NCBI RefSeq assembly: GCF_013407955.1
Contig: NZ_JACCBU010000001.1
Coordinates: forward strand, 1,922,001 to 1,986,000
Direction of reading: 5' to 3'
Origin: Microlunatus parietis
GTDB taxonomy: Bacteria > Actinomycetota > Actinomycetes > Propionibacteriales > Propionibacteriaceae
Length of the DNA stretch: 64,000 nucleotides
Both the position numbers and the translations under genes were made by a program. The notes beneath the pieces are model-generated. The model ran no database searches. It was given only the letters and a program-made list of their open reading frames with translations, and was not told where the DNA came from. Of the stretch, positions 7,521 to 16,772 are shown piece after piece. How positions within the stretch are numbered: the stretch's first letter is position 1; the number at the start of each line of letters is the position of its first letter.

Positions 7521-9875
7521 TCAATAGGTGACGTTGAGCCGCTTGGAGATGGGCGCCCGGCGGTCCAGCGCCGTCGCCGAGAGCGGGACGGTGTCGCCCT
7601 GCCCGCCCGGTTGCAGCACGCCGTTGATCTTGAGCGTGTAGTTGGCGTTCTTGTTGGCCAACTCCAGCGGATCGTCGACGGTCACGATGACGCCGATCCG
7701 GTCCACCCGGCCGAGGATCCGGCGCAGCTGGTTCCGGTTCAGGTTCGCCTGGTGGCCCTTGGTGAGCGCCACGTCGGCGTACCGCACCGTCTTCCCGTCC
7801 AGCGTCCAGCCGACCAGCTGGACCCGCCAGTCGGCGACCTCCATCGGCGACACCTGACTCGGCGAACGGCCGCCGTCGAGTGTGGTGCCGTCGGTGATCA
7901 CCGTGTCGCCGAGCTTGACGTCACGGATCCACCAGCCGGACGGTTCGCCGCTGCCGTTGCCGTTGAGGGCACCGTCGGTCAGGTAGCGGAACGAAACGAT
8001 CACGTCCTGGCCGGCATAGCCCGACAGGTCGAAGCTCTGCGGCTGGTAGCCGTCGCTCAGCCCGGTCAGGCCGGGCAGTTGCGCGATGATCGACGGCTCC
8101 GCTCCGTCGGCATGCTCGCTGGTGGTGTTCTCGTTGCCGACCGTGGTGTAGGTCTTGCCGCCGTCGGCCGACACCTGCACCACGCCGAAGTCCCAGTTCG
8201 CTTCGATGTCGAAGCGGCTGGAGAACGTCAGCTGCCCGCCGCCGGCCGGCACCGAGACCGGGTAGGCGATCGCGCGATCAAGATCATCTCCCTCGCCCGA
8301 CCAGAGTGCCGAATCGTTGATCACCCACCGCAGCGGATCCGCCCGGTAGGTCTCGGCGCCGGCGAAGCCGAGCGACCTGATCGTGTCGCCGTTCACCGGA
8401 CGGTCCGCCATCGCCAGCACGTAGTCCGAGCCGTTGGCCGGTGCGCCGGGCGAATCGTACGAACCGGTCCAGGCCCAGTCGATCGCCGAGCTCAGTTCGG
8501 CTGCCGTGAACCGGCGCCGCTCGTCCCGGTTGAGTCCGCGAGCCCGCTGGTCCACCAGCCGGTCCAGGGCCATCTGCGCGGCCCAGTCGTGCACGACGTC
8601 GGTCGTCTTGAGCCCCGGAGCATGATCATCGAGATAGCGCTGCAGGGATCGCAGGCCGGGGGCGTCGTCGTTGTGCAGGTACGTGATCACGCCGCGACCG
8701 AACTGGTTCGCCAGGTACGTGACGAACGCGTACGCGGCACCGTAGTCGGCCAGCGTCTCGTTCGGCTGATCTTCCCAGCGGGTCAGCGAATTCTCCGCCC
8801 CGCAGTACGGGAACGCGTCGGACCCGAGGAAGCCCTGGAAGCAGGTCAGGTGGCTGTCCGCACCCAACTGCCCGTGCGGGAGCGTCGTGTCGACGTAGCC
8901 GACCACGGTCTGCGCGTAGTCGGACAGGCCCTCGTTGAGCCAGGTGGTCTCGCCCGGGCCGGCGTAGTACTCGAGCAGGTGCTGGTACTCGTGGGCGAAC
9001 GTGCTTTCGTAGAGGTACGGCCGGGCCGGCTGCATCGGGCTGCACGGTCCGCCCGGCGGCTCGTCGGGCGGGTTGGCGCCGGTGCGGTGCAGCCAGTCGT
9101 AGGAGTCGATCGTCATCACGTTGCGATCGAATCCCTCGTTGTACAAGGGAGAGAAGAACCCGGCGATGTAGGTCGCCCCGGCCGGCGTGGTCTGGTCGTA
9201 GTAGTTCTCATCACGGACGTTGCTGACCAGGACGACGGTCTTGTCGCCGTCACCCTTGTAGTAGTCCGGGTCGCCGCCGCCGATGATCTCCCACAGCGGA
9301 GCGCCGAAGCCGACGTCGATCGACTGGGTGCCGTCCCGTTCCGGGGCGACCGAGAAGATCTCCGACTCCTTGGGCAGGATGTTGCCGTCGAACTCGGTGA
9401 TCATGGACTGCACCTGGGCGTCGGTGATCACGTTGCGGACGCCGTCGTTGCGGCAGTCGCCGTCGGGGTAGTTCAAGTTGCCCTGCACCCAGATCTCGAT
9501 CTTGTCGCCGACCCCGCGCAGTGTGTACGGAGCCGCGCCGTAACCGTTGACACCGTAGACGAGCCAGTTCTTGCTGCCGCCGACCGGGGTCCCGGTCGCC
9601 GTGTTCTCGGTCGCGGGTGCGGACCGCAGCTGGCGCACCGCCGGAGCGTCGTCGCGGAACGACCTCTGCTCGGAGCGGCTCAAGTCGATCTTGGACTTCT
9701 GCCGGACCTCGGCCGGCGCATCCCGGATGTCCCGGGGCAGACGAGCGGCCGACCCGGAACCGGGGTCGGCCGAAGCGGTGGTGGAAAGGCCGATCAGGCC
9801 CGTGAAGGTGACGGCGAGCGCGGCGGTGATGGCAACCGCCGCACGCGTCCTCGCCCGGGGCATGCGGGAATCCAT
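7521..9875 (-). CDS. Secreted M6-like (immune inhibitor A type) metalloprotease
   Basis: 784 residues. Signal peptide about 1-36 (alanine-rich, ending near TASADPG), then a pro-region to about 95. The zinc motif HEYQH is at 295-299, with a downstream glutamate in WLNEGLSDY near 313, the gluzincin-like arrangement of M6 and related peptidases. The C-terminal third is beta-rich and includes a 'jellyroll' segment (WDFGVVQVSADGGKTYTTVG; SFDLSGYAGQDVIVSFRY) as in immune inhibitor A. Predicted role: extracellular protein degradation. GGAGG precedes the ATG. The ArsR-type regulator just upstream and a pair of direct repeats in the gap suggest local control. Confidence 0.8.
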   Translation of the reverse strand: MDSRMPRARTRAAVAITAALAVTFTGLIGLSTTASADPGSGSAARLPRDIRDAPAEVRQKSKIDLSRSEQRSFRDDAPAVRQLRSAPATENTATGTPVGGSKNWLVYGVNGYGAAPYTLRGVGDKIEIWVQGNLNYPDGDCRNDGVRNVITDAQVQSMITEFDGNILPKESEIFSVAPERDGTQSIDVGFGAPLWEIIGGGDPDYYKGDGDKTVVLVSNVRDENYYDQTTPAGATYIAGFFSPLYNEGFDRNVMTIDSYDWLHRTGANPPDEPPGGPCSPMQPARPYLYESTFAHEYQHLLEYYAGPGETTWLNEGLSDYAQTVVGYVDTTLPHGQLGADSHLTCFQGFLGSDAFPYCGAENSLTRWEDQPNETLADYGAAYAFVTYLANQFGRGVITYLHNDDAPGLRSLQRYLDDHAPGLKTTDVVHDWAAQMALDRLVDQRARGLNRDERRRFTAAELSSAIDWAWTGSYDSPGAPANGSDYVLAMADRPVNGDTIRSLGFAGAETYRADPLRWVINDSALWSGEGDDLDRAIAYPVSVPAGGGQLTFSSRFDIEANWDFGVVQVSADGGKTYTTVGNENTTSEHADGAEPSIIAQLPGLTGLSDGYQPQSFDLSGYAGQDVIVSFRYLTDGALNGNGSGEPSGWWIRDVKLGDTVITDGTTLDGGRSPSQVSPMEVADWRVQLVGWTLDGKTVRYADVALTKGHQANLNRNQLRRILGRVDRIGVIVTVDDPLELANKNANYTLKINGVLQPGGQGDTVPLSATALDRRAPISKRLNVTY

Positions 9876-9953
9876 GACTGGTTACCTCCAGGGGGTGAGG
9901 TTGTTCCGACTAGCATCCGCCGCCGGGCCGGGCTCGGCAGCGGATTCACGGAA

Positions 9954-10010
9954 CAGCGCAAGATCTCCCGTGGAGGGCCCTCACGGTTCGGTGTGCAGCG
10001 AAAGATCTCC
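9954..10010 (-). promoter_or_regulatory. Pair of 15-bp direct repeats upstream of the M6-like protease
   Basis: CAGCGCAAGATCTCC at 9954-9968 and CAGCGAAAGATCTCC at 9996-10010 match at 14 of 15 bases and are 42 bp apart, four helical turns. They fill the 143-bp gap between the ArsR-type gene and the protease gene and are good candidates for a regulator site on one DNA face. Confidence 0.5.
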
Positions 10011-10018
10011 GGCGCCTC

Positions 10019-11068
10019 CTAGGATTCAGCGGTACGGTTCTCGTCGGCGACGACGTGCAGCGGGGCGACCGGCTCGACGGTCTCGTCCACCGGCCGCCGC
10101 TGGCCGCCGATCAACGAACCCGCCAACGCGGTCCGCCGGTAGAGCATGCTCCGGCCGGACCGCCAGCTGACCACCATGCCGCTGTCCCGCAGGATCGACA
10201 GGTGCCGGCTGACGGTGGCCGGGCTCTGTTCCAGTCGGCGCGCCAGCTGGGTGGTGGACAGCGGGATCACCAGCTGATGCAGGATCGCCGACCGACTCGC
10301 CCCGATCAGCGCACCGAGCGGGTCGTCCGCGGCCGACTGCTCCGCCAGGTCCTCCCAGACCCGGCCGACCCCGCGGGCCGGGTAGGTCAGCTCGAACGCG
10401 TCCGCTTCATGATCAAGAACAAGCGTGGGCCAGAGGAAGATCGACGGGACCAGCGTCATGTGGTTGCCGTCGTACGTCGCGTCCGGGTAGTGCGGCTTGT
10501 CGATGTTGAGCATCGCCCCGTCCAGCGAGACCTCGGGATGCAGATCCTCCAGCAGCGAGAACAGGCCGCCGCTTGCGGAGCGGTTGCTGCGATAGGCGAG
10601 ATCGTCCTCCAGCACCGCCCGCATCCGGTCCCAATAGGGCTCGATCGCGATCGCCCAATAGCCGGTGATCGCGTCCGCCAGCAGCCGGGGCGCTGCCGAC
10701 CCGGCCTCGATCAGCCGCTGCACCGACCGCGGCCGGGCCCGACCGGTCCAGATCCGGACCAGGTCGTCCAGGATCGGCTCGGCCGGTGTTGCGGCGAGCG
10801 TGATCAACTGCTGCTCGATGGTCGCCGCACGCCCCAGCGCCGACGGATACAGGACGGCGAGCGGCGGTCCGTCCGCCGGCACCGTCGCCAGCAGCAGCTC
10901 CAGGTCGATCCGGTCCAACTCGGCGGAGATCCGGCGCAGCCAACGCCGATGCACCGCGGGCGGGCGCGGACTGGTCAGCAGCCGCAGGCTCGATCCCACC
11001 TCGACCAGGGGCGACAAGGCCAACCGCACCGTACCCAGCACGTCGGGGCTCAGCCGGAACCGGATCAC
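10019..11068 (-). CDS. ArsR-type winged-helix regulator with DUF5937-like N-terminal domain
   Basis: 349 residues. The DNA-binding part is at the C-terminal side: LSTTQLARRLEQSPATVSRHLSILRDSGMV, then the wing WRSGRSMLYRRT. The long N-terminal part (about 1-250, including LDGAMLNIDKPHYPD and HMTLVPSIFLWP) matches the large helical DUF5937-type sensor seen in actinobacterial ArsR-like proteins. No metal-binding cysteine pair is visible. Placed directly upstream of, and in line with, the M6-like protease gene. Confidence 0.78.
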   Translation of the reverse strand: MIRFRLSPDVLGTVRLALSPLVEVGSSLRLLTSPRPPAVHRRWLRRISAELDRIDLELLLATVPADGPPLAVLYPSALGRAATIEQQLITLAATPAEPILDDLVRIWTGRARPRSVQRLIEAGSAAPRLLADAITGYWAIAIEPYWDRMRAVLEDDLAYRSNRSASGGLFSLLEDLHPEVSLDGAMLNIDKPHYPDATYDGNHMTLVPSIFLWPTLVLDHEADAFELTYPARGVGRVWEDLAEQSAADDPLGALIGASRSAILHQLVIPLSTTQLARRLEQSPATVSRHLSILRDSGMVVSWRSGRSMLYRRTALAGSLIGGQRRPVDETVEPVAPLHVVADENRTAES

Positions 11069-11165
11069 GGAGCCATCCTCGCGCCCGCGCCGGGCGCCGG
11101 CCCAGCCTTAGTCCACAGACGAAGGAACTCGGGAAGGACCGACACTGGCGGTCGGATCCGCTGAG

Positions 11166-11588
11166 GTGGACAGTGGTCGAATGGTCACACCGTTACCTCT
11201 GAGTGTTGGGGCCGTCACGATCGCCACCGCCCGGCCGGGGATGCTCGCCCGCTTCTACTCCACCCTGCTGGGATGGCCCTATCGCCGCGAGGAGCCGCCG
11301 CGTCCGGGCGCGCCGGCCGACAGCGGCTACGCGCTGGTCTGTCCGCCGGACGGCGTCGAGGGCATGGCGTTGAACTTCGAGTACGACGCCCACTACCGGC
11401 GACCGGTCTGGCCGAGCGCGCCGGGAGCACAAGCCAGCACGCAGCACCTTGACGTCGGCGTGACCGACCTCGACAGCGCAGTCGATTGGGCGGTCGAATG
11501 CGGCGCAACGCTTGCCGACCCCCAGCCGAGTGACCGCTTCCGGGTGATGATCGACCCGGAAGGACATCCGTTCTGTCTGTGCCGATGA
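11166..11588 (+). CDS. VOC/glyoxalase-family protein
   Basis: About 135-140 residues; the GTG at 11166 and the ATG at 11181 are both possible starts. The fold signature is a pair of beta-alpha-beta modules: AVTIATARPGMLARFYSTLLGW at the N-terminus and QHLDVGVTDLDSAVDWAVECGA ... VMIDPEGHPFCLCR at the C-terminus, the usual 'DPEGHPFCL' ending. Such proteins bind a metal and act on small electrophiles or drugs; substrate unknown. Its TGA forms TGATCA (11586-11591) with the stop of the convergent DinB-like gene. Confidence 0.75.
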   Translation: MDSGRMVTPLPLSVGAVTIATARPGMLARFYSTLLGWPYRREEPPRPGAPADSGYALVCPPDGVEGMALNFEYDAHYRRPVWPSAPGAQASTQHLDVGVTDLDSAVDWAVECGATLADPQPSDRFRVMIDPEGHPFCLCR

Positions 11589-12332
11589 TCAACTCCGTCC
11601 CGCAGCGACCGGCGAGCCACCGTGGCCTTCGAGCACCTCAAGATCACGTACACAGAATCCGTGGTGTGCCCAGTTCTCGTTGAGCACCACCCGCAGACAC
11701 TCGCCCACCGACTTGCCCGTCGCATACGGCGGCCAGCCCGGACCGGTCGGAATCGGGGCGACGGCGGCCAGGTCGTCGGCCGTCACATCGGCCAGCCAAC
11801 GATTCAGCTCGGCGGATTGCTCGTCTCGCACGGCGACGACCTCATCAAGGGCCGGGGACGCCGCCGGATCGATGCCCAGCACCTCCTGATCGGGTACGAA
11901 CGCCGGCGCCAGCCCGATCCCGGTGAAGGGCCGGGTCGACCCGAGGCAGCAGCGACGAAACCACGAGTCGTGCACGAAGACCAGGTGGCGGAGCGTCTGC
12001 ACGGCCGACCACTCGCCGCCGACACTCTGATGCTCCGAGCCCGCGGGCAGCGCGCGGAGCCGCCCGACCGTACTCCCCCAGTCGTCACTCAGCTGCCGCT
12101 GGGCTTCCCGCAGCTCGGCCGGATCGGCCGAACGCATCAGCAACCGCACCGGATGCCGCCGATCCAGCTCGGCCTCGACATAGGACGTGACCTCCACGCC
12201 GTTGACCACCAGATTGGTGACCAGCCCGTCGATCACGACGTCCTGCATCACCACCCCGATCAGCCGGGAACGGCTCAGGTCGCACTCGCGAAACTCGGCG
12301 CCGCTCAGGTCCTGATCCTCAAATCTCTCCAT
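11589..12332 (-). CDS. DinB-superfamily protein with pentapeptide-like N-terminus
   Basis: 247 residues from ATG 12332. The N-terminal stretch DLSGAEFRECDLSRSRLIGV has the A(D/N)LXX periodicity of a short pentapeptide repeat. The remainder is a DinB-like four-helix domain: EWSAVQTLRHLVFVHDSWF and GECLRVVLNENWAHHGFCVRDL supply histidines at the usual metal-binding positions. Probable thiol- or metal-dependent enzyme of unknown substrate. A longer start at 12356 is possible; CAGAAT seven bases upstream of 12332 argues for the shorter one. Confidence 0.7.
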   Translation of the reverse strand: MERFEDQDLSGAEFRECDLSRSRLIGVVMQDVVIDGLVTNLVVNGVEVTSYVEAELDRRHPVRLLMRSADPAELREAQRQLSDDWGSTVGRLRALPAGSEHQSVGGEWSAVQTLRHLVFVHDSWFRRCCLGSTRPFTGIGLAPAFVPDQEVLGIDPAASPALDEVVAVRDEQSAELNRWLADVTADDLAAVAPIPTGPGWPPYATGKSVGECLRVVLNENWAHHGFCVRDLEVLEGHGGSPVAAGRS

Positions 12333-12464
12333 GCCGAGCATTCTGGCCCGCGGCACTGACAGCGGCCTGAGTGCGGACCCGGGACCGTACCTTCTGGCTG
12401 CGGCTCGACGGGACCGGCGAGATCTGCGCCCTGCGCTGCGCGGCGCCCCTGTTTCCGGACCGGG

Positions 12465-12737
12465 TCAGGCGTCGTGTTCGGCTGCCGGGGTGGCCAGCAC
12501 GGGCGGGCCTTGGAGCCGCAGGCTCTGGGCGATCGCCGGGATCTCCGGGTCGGCCAGGAACCCTTGGTAGTCCTCCTCGTCCCAATCGAAGATCGACCAC
12601 ACGCGCTGCGGATCGTCGGGGTCCACGTAGGCCCACGCACGGCGGCAACCGTGCTCCCGCCGTTTCTCCACGCCGGTCGTGGCGAAGACCTCCAAGAACC
12701 GATCGAGATCGGTGACCTTGGCCACGGTAACGATCAT
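12465..12737 (-). CDS. Small ABM/dimeric alpha-beta barrel-type protein
   Basis: 90 residues. MIVTVAKVTDLDRFLEVFATTG and then HGCRRAWAYVDPDDPQRVWSIFDWDEEDYQGFLADPEI follow the ferredoxin-like dimeric barrel pattern (strand, long helix, two strands with 'vw.ifdWd'). The family includes small monooxygenases and heme or substrate binding proteins. No catalytic residue can be named. The 127-bp gap to the DinB-like gene holds nothing recognisable. Confidence 0.6.
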   Translation of the reverse strand: MIVTVAKVTDLDRFLEVFATTGVEKRREHGCRRAWAYVDPDDPQRVWSIFDWDEEDYQGFLADPEIPAIAQSLRLQGPPVLATPAAEHDA

Positions 12738-12970
12738 GAGACCGCCCCTGTCCGCATCGACGATGGTGGCATCCAGCCTGAGACCTCAAGGTAGGTTGAA
12801 GTCAAGGCCTTCACCAGCTGACCCAGATCCGTCGGCATGGTATTGGCTACCGCCGAGGGCCTCTCCGGCGAAGTTCTGCACGACCAGCTGGCCGCGCACG
12901 ACGCCCACCGCTTGCTCGATGCCGCCCTGATTCTGCGACTCGCTCCAGCGGATTCGCGACGAGGAACATC

Positions 12971-13228
12971 GTGATGTCTGACCCTGACATCCTGCGCCCG
13001 CTCCACCGCGGGGAAGCCGCCGGCGTCGCGCCGGAGGGCACCGGCTTTCGCGGGATCTCCCTGCACTTCCCGACCGATTCGCGAGACGCCGTCGACGAGG
13101 CCATGCGCACCGCCGAGGCGACCGGCGCGACCCTGGTGAAGCCCGCGGCCGCAGCCGAGTGGGGTGGCCACTTCGGCTATTTCAGAGATCCCGACGGCTA
13201 CCTGTTGAAGTTCGTCACGGCTTCCTGA
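12971..13228 (+). pseudogene. 5'-truncated VOC/glyoxalase gene
   Basis: Only the second beta-alpha-beta module of a VOC protein is left: FRGISLHFPTDSRDAVDEAM ... GATLVKPAAAAEWGGHFGYFRDPDGYLLKFVTAS. Family members need two modules (about 125-140 residues) to form the metal site; here 85 residues remain, so the gene is likely a fragment. A short alanine-rich frame at 12838-12973 lies upstream but does not supply the missing module. It may be unexpressed debris, or could in principle pair with another half. Confidence 0.6.
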
Positions 13229-13318
13229 CCGACACTTGGCCGTGACCCGCGGCGCGGCCGATGAGTTTGCGACTCCCGGCCGGTCCAAGCTCATGACACC
13301 GAGGAAAGGACACCGCCC

Positions 13319-13933
13319 ATGTCGGAGCTTCTGGTCGATTTCATCACCTCCCTCGACGGCTACGCGTCGGGTGAGGGCTGGCCCGGGTTCTGGGGCCTCG
13401 AGGGCCCGGAATACCTCGCCTGGCTCGGCGAGCAACCCCAGCCGACGTACCTGATGGGAGCGAATACGTACCGCCTCATGTACGGCTTCGCCGTCGGCGA
13501 GGTCCTCCCGGAGGGCGTGGACGAGTTCCGGCCCGAGGAAGAGGCGACCGTCGACGAACTCACCCAAGCGTCCAAGGTGGTGTTCTCCTCCTCCCTCGAG
13601 GAGCCGCTGACCTGGGCCAATTCCACGCTCGTCCGCGACGACGCCGTCGAGGCGGTCCGCGCCATGAAGGCGAACGGCTCCGGCCTGCTCAGCACGCTCG
13701 GCAGCCTCAGCCTGGCCCGCTCCCTGCTCCGAGCCGGCCTCGTCGACCGCTTCCGGGTCGGGATCTTCCCGGTGATCACCGGCGCCACGGGTGAGGAACG
13801 CATCTACGACGGCTACCCGGACGTCGCTCTCGAGATGATCGACCACCGCACCTTCGACGGCCGCATCCAGGTGGTCGAATACAAGCCCACCGTGCTCGAG
13901 CACCCGCCGCTCGCCGCCCCTGCGTCGTTGTGA
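13319..13933 (+). CDS. Dihydrofolate reductase/RibD C-terminal family protein
   Basis: 204 residues with a GAGGAAAGGA ribosome site. The start (LLVDFITSLDGYASG) and the mid motif YLMGANTYRLM, then GSGLLSTLGSLSLARSLLRAGLVDRFRVGIFPVITGATGEERIYDG, are the standard features of the RibD_C/DHFR-like group that is common in actinobacteria. NADPH-dependent reductase of unknown substrate; not the housekeeping folA. Confidence 0.82.
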   Translation: MSELLVDFITSLDGYASGEGWPGFWGLEGPEYLAWLGEQPQPTYLMGANTYRLMYGFAVGEVLPEGVDEFRPEEEATVDELTQASKVVFSSSLEEPLTWANSTLVRDDAVEAVRAMKANGSGLLSTLGSLSLARSLLRAGLVDRFRVGIFPVITGATGEERIYDGYPDVALEMIDHRTFDGRIQVVEYKPTVLEHPPLAAPASL

Positions 13934-13960
13934 CTCGGAGCCGCGAACTGCCGGCCCGCA

Positions 13961-14397
13961 CTAAAAGTCGATCCTCAGGGCTGCCGTCTCAGGCCGGTTC
14001 GTCAGATCGTCGGTCAGTTGATCGAGGTACTCGGGCGGCCCGGCCTCGGCGAACCACAGCCAGAGTTCGGCGGCATGAATCGTTGACCAGGCCAGCACGC
14101 TGGCCCGGTCGGCACCGTAGCCGTCGATGATCATGTCGAAGCTTCGCGGGACTTTCAGGCCCGCACCCCACGTTCGTCGGCCGTGGTGCTGTCGAGACGC
14201 TCTCCCGGCAGGTACGTCATCAGAATCGACCCCGGCTTGACCTCGACCAGTTCCGGCACCGGCAGGTCCGCGTCGGCCAGGGCGCGCAGCGCCACAACCT
14301 CCGTGCCATGGCGATCGGGGTCTGCCATCCGCTTCTCGACCACACGTCGTCCCTGGTGGTCGATCAGCTGCACCTGTCCCACTGCTCCCTGCCGCAT
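13961..14397 (-). pseudogene. Degraded aminoglycoside-phosphotransferase-family gene
   Basis: An N-terminal kinase lobe is readable from ATG 14397 (MRQGAVGQVQLIDHQGRRVV ... ADLPVPELVEVKPGSILMTYLPGERL) and stops at 14155. A C-terminal piece in another frame follows (MIIDGYGADRASVLAWSTIH ... AELWLWFAEAGPPEYLDQL), ending at 13963-13961. The middle, including the catalytic HxD loop and DxD metal loop, is gone. The whole span encodes about 145 residues against about 270 for the family, so a deletion plus frameshift has inactivated it. Confidence 0.65.
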
Positions 14398-14419
14398 CCG
14401 ACCATCCTCTCCTGAACGT

Positions 14420-14425
14420 TAGGGT
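14420..14425 (+). promoter_or_regulatory. -10 hexamer TAGGGT of a leaderless gene
   Basis: TAGGGT, six bases, then ATG at 14432; no ribosome site. Confidence 0.5.
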
Positions 14426-14431
14426 CGGGGG

Positions 14432-15415
14432 ATGGCGGAGCGCGAACTCGGGGCACCATCCGGCGTCGACCGCAGCCGACATCTCGCCGCACTCCACCGT
14501 GCCTGGGCGACGCCGCCGGACGTTGTGGCGGCGGTGGTCGCCGAGGTGACGAAGGCACCGGTCGTGGAGTGCCGCCGCATCGTCGACGGCGAGGTGAACG
14601 AGGTCTACGACGTCACCGTGGAGCAGGGCCCGTCCGTGATCGTACGCATCTCGCACAGCGGGTCCGAGGCGCACGACCGGGAGGCGTGGGTCCTCGGCGA
14701 GTGCGCGGCGCGGGGTATTCGAGCGCCGCGGGTCCATGATCTTCGTCGCGTCGAGGTCGGCAGCGAGCTCCGGTCCGTCATGATCATGGAGAAGCTGCCG
14801 GGTGAGCGACTCGCTGATCTTGGTCCCGAGGAGGTCGACGTTCGGCGTGTGCTCGAAGAGGTCGGAGCCTGGCTGAGGCAGTTCCACGCCATCCCGGCAC
14901 GAGGCCTCGGGACCCTCGACGGCGCTGGCGTCGGCAGGTTCGAGACCTTGGAGGAGTGGCTGGCCCACGTGGCCACGGAGGCCCCTGCGTTCGAGGACGC
15001 CGGCCGTTCCGTCGGTTTCGATGCGGCGACGGTTCGAGGCTGGCTCCGGGATATCGCCGACTCGCTTCGGGCCGCCCCGCCTCGGCTGACGCTGAGCCAC
15101 AACGATCTCCTGGCCGTACACGTCCTGGTGCACGAGGGGAACCTGTCGGGGATCATCGACTTCGGTGTGGTCGCCGCCGAACCCGCGGCGAACGACTTCG
15201 CCCTGTGGGACTTCCGAGAAGGGCGACGCTTCCCGGTCGAGTGGATCCAGGCCGGCTACGGCGACCCCTCGGTGTTCGAACCCCCGAACGACCGCACCTA
15301 CCGAGCGCTCTGGCTCCTGCACGGGCTCTGGTACCTGCGCCACTACCACGTCACGGGATTTCGCCCCGGCGTCGAAGCCGGCCGGGACCGACTGCTGCGC
15401 GGACCGGAGCGGTAG
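14432..15415 (+). CDS. APH/choline-kinase-family phosphotransferase with altered catalytic loop
   Basis: 327 residues of the protein-kinase-like phosphotransferase fold: nucleotide lobe VYDVTVEQGPSVIVRISHSG, hinge SVMIMEKLPGERLADL, catalytic loop LSHNDLLAVHVLV, metal loop GIIDFGVVAAEPAANDFALWD. Relatives have H-x-D-L-x-x-x-N; here the Asn that helps hold magnesium appears replaced by His (AVHVLV), while the Asp of HND and the Asp of IDFG are kept. Activity is therefore uncertain. It sits beside the remains of a second family member on the other strand. Confidence 0.78.
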   Translation: MAERELGAPSGVDRSRHLAALHRAWATPPDVVAAVVAEVTKAPVVECRRIVDGEVNEVYDVTVEQGPSVIVRISHSGSEAHDREAWVLGECAARGIRAPRVHDLRRVEVGSELRSVMIMEKLPGERLADLGPEEVDVRRVLEEVGAWLRQFHAIPARGLGTLDGAGVGRFETLEEWLAHVATEAPAFEDAGRSVGFDAATVRGWLRDIADSLRAAPPRLTLSHNDLLAVHVLVHEGNLSGIIDFGVVAAEPAANDFALWDFREGRRFPVEWIQAGYGDPSVFEPPNDRTYRALWLLHGLWYLRHYHVTGFRPGVEAGRDRLLRGPER

Positions 15416-15429
15416 TCGGCGGGCGTTGT

Positions 15430-15435
15430 TAGCCT
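15430..15435 (+). promoter_or_regulatory. -10 hexamer TAGCCT of a leaderless gene
   Basis: TAGCCT, six bases, then ATG at 15442. Confidence 0.5.
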
Positions 15436-15441
15436 TCCGCC

Positions 15442-16772
15442 ATGTGCGGGCCTCCGATCAGCCGTCGTCGCCTCCTCGGAACGGCAGTCGCCGTGGCCTC
15501 CGGTTCCGCTGTGACCGGTTGTTCACCTGACGCCGAGGACGTCGACTACCGCACCGACGGGGCGTCGTTCGCGCTGACCAACGTTGCCGTCTTTGACGGG
15601 GAGCAACTCAGCGACGCCGATACCGTGCTGGTGCGCGACGGCTTGATCGCCGGGGTTGGCGCAGGGCTGAGCGTGCCGGACGAACTTCCGAAGCGGGACG
15701 GCCAGGGCCGGCTGCTGTTGCCCGGTCTCATCGACGCGCACGCCCACGCGGCGACGTTCTTTGCGAACGCGTCACTGCGGTTCGGGGCGACGACGCTGCT
15801 GGAGATGGCCGGCGTGCCGTCGCCGGATGAGGTAGCGGCGCGGAAAGATCCGGCGCGGGCCGACGCGGCCGATGTGTGGTCGGCTGGAAACATGATCACC
15901 GTGCCCGGCGGACACGGCACGCAATGGGGCGGCAATCCTCCCGTTCTCAAGCCTGGCGCCGACGTCGACGCCTTCATCGGCGAGCGACTCGAGGAGGTTC
16001 GGACTTCATCAAGTTGGTCATCGACGAGTATGAGGGGACGATCGAGACGCTGACGCCGCGACAGGTCAACGCCGTCGTGGACGCAGCACACCGCAGGGAT
16101 CGCCTGGCCGTGGCGCATGTCGGCACCTGGGACGATGCGACGATCGCCGTCGACGCCGGCATCGACGCTCTCGTCCATGCACCGCGCGATGCGCCGATCA
16201 ACGACCGCGTGGTAGCGCAGCTGGCTGAGCGATCGATCCCGGTAGTGCCGACTCTTACGATCTACTCGGCAGCCAGCGGCAAACATGACAGCCGCACGTT
16301 CCTCGATCATCCCCAGGTCGCGCCGTACCTTGATCAGGATCAGCAGTCGGCTGCTCAGCGGACCAGCTGGGACCTACTCTGGCCGACCTGGTGCGACGAA
16401 GCAGTAGCCGGCGTGGCCGCCCTGCACAAGGCTGGCGTGCCGATCCTGGCCGGAACCGACATGCTCAATCCCGGGACCATCGCCGGCGTCACCATGCTGC
16501 ACGAGATCGCACTGCTGAAGCAGGCCGGATTGTCCGACGTGGACTTGCTTTCCGCGGCCACCTCGCGCGGTGCGGACCTGCTCGGGCTCACCGATCGCGG
16601 CCGGATCATTCCCGGCAAGCGCGCGGATCTGATCTTGATGAACGTCACGTCGATCGACAAGGCCATCGGCTCGTACGACATCGCCGCGATCTGGCGCAAC
16701 GGCCACTTCGTCGAGCGCAAACCCGTCGCCAGGGTCCAAACCACACCCGGCAGCCCGGGGCCCGACCGCTGA
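15442..16772 (+). pseudogene. Frameshifted Tat-exported lipoprotein amidohydrolase
   Basis: The first frame (15442-16053) has a twin-arginine signal (SRRRLLGT) with lipobox VTGC, then metal-dependent amidohydrolase sequence: LLLPGLIDAHAHAATFF (the HxH motif) and TTLLEMAGVPSP. At about 15996 the reading continues in the +2 frame: GSDFIKLVIDEYEG, then AVAHVGTWDDATIAVDAG, GVPILAGTDMLNPG (active-site Asp) and GRIIPGKRADLILMN, to 16772. Adding one G in the GAGGAGG run restores a continuous protein of about 443 residues. It is either a recent loss or a base-calling error; all catalytic motifs survive on either side. Confidence 0.75.

Noticed and set aside
7611..10022. Open frame of 803 codons on the + strand
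   Set aside because: Shadow of the M6-like protease, which has a signal peptide, zinc motif and ribosome site on the other strand.
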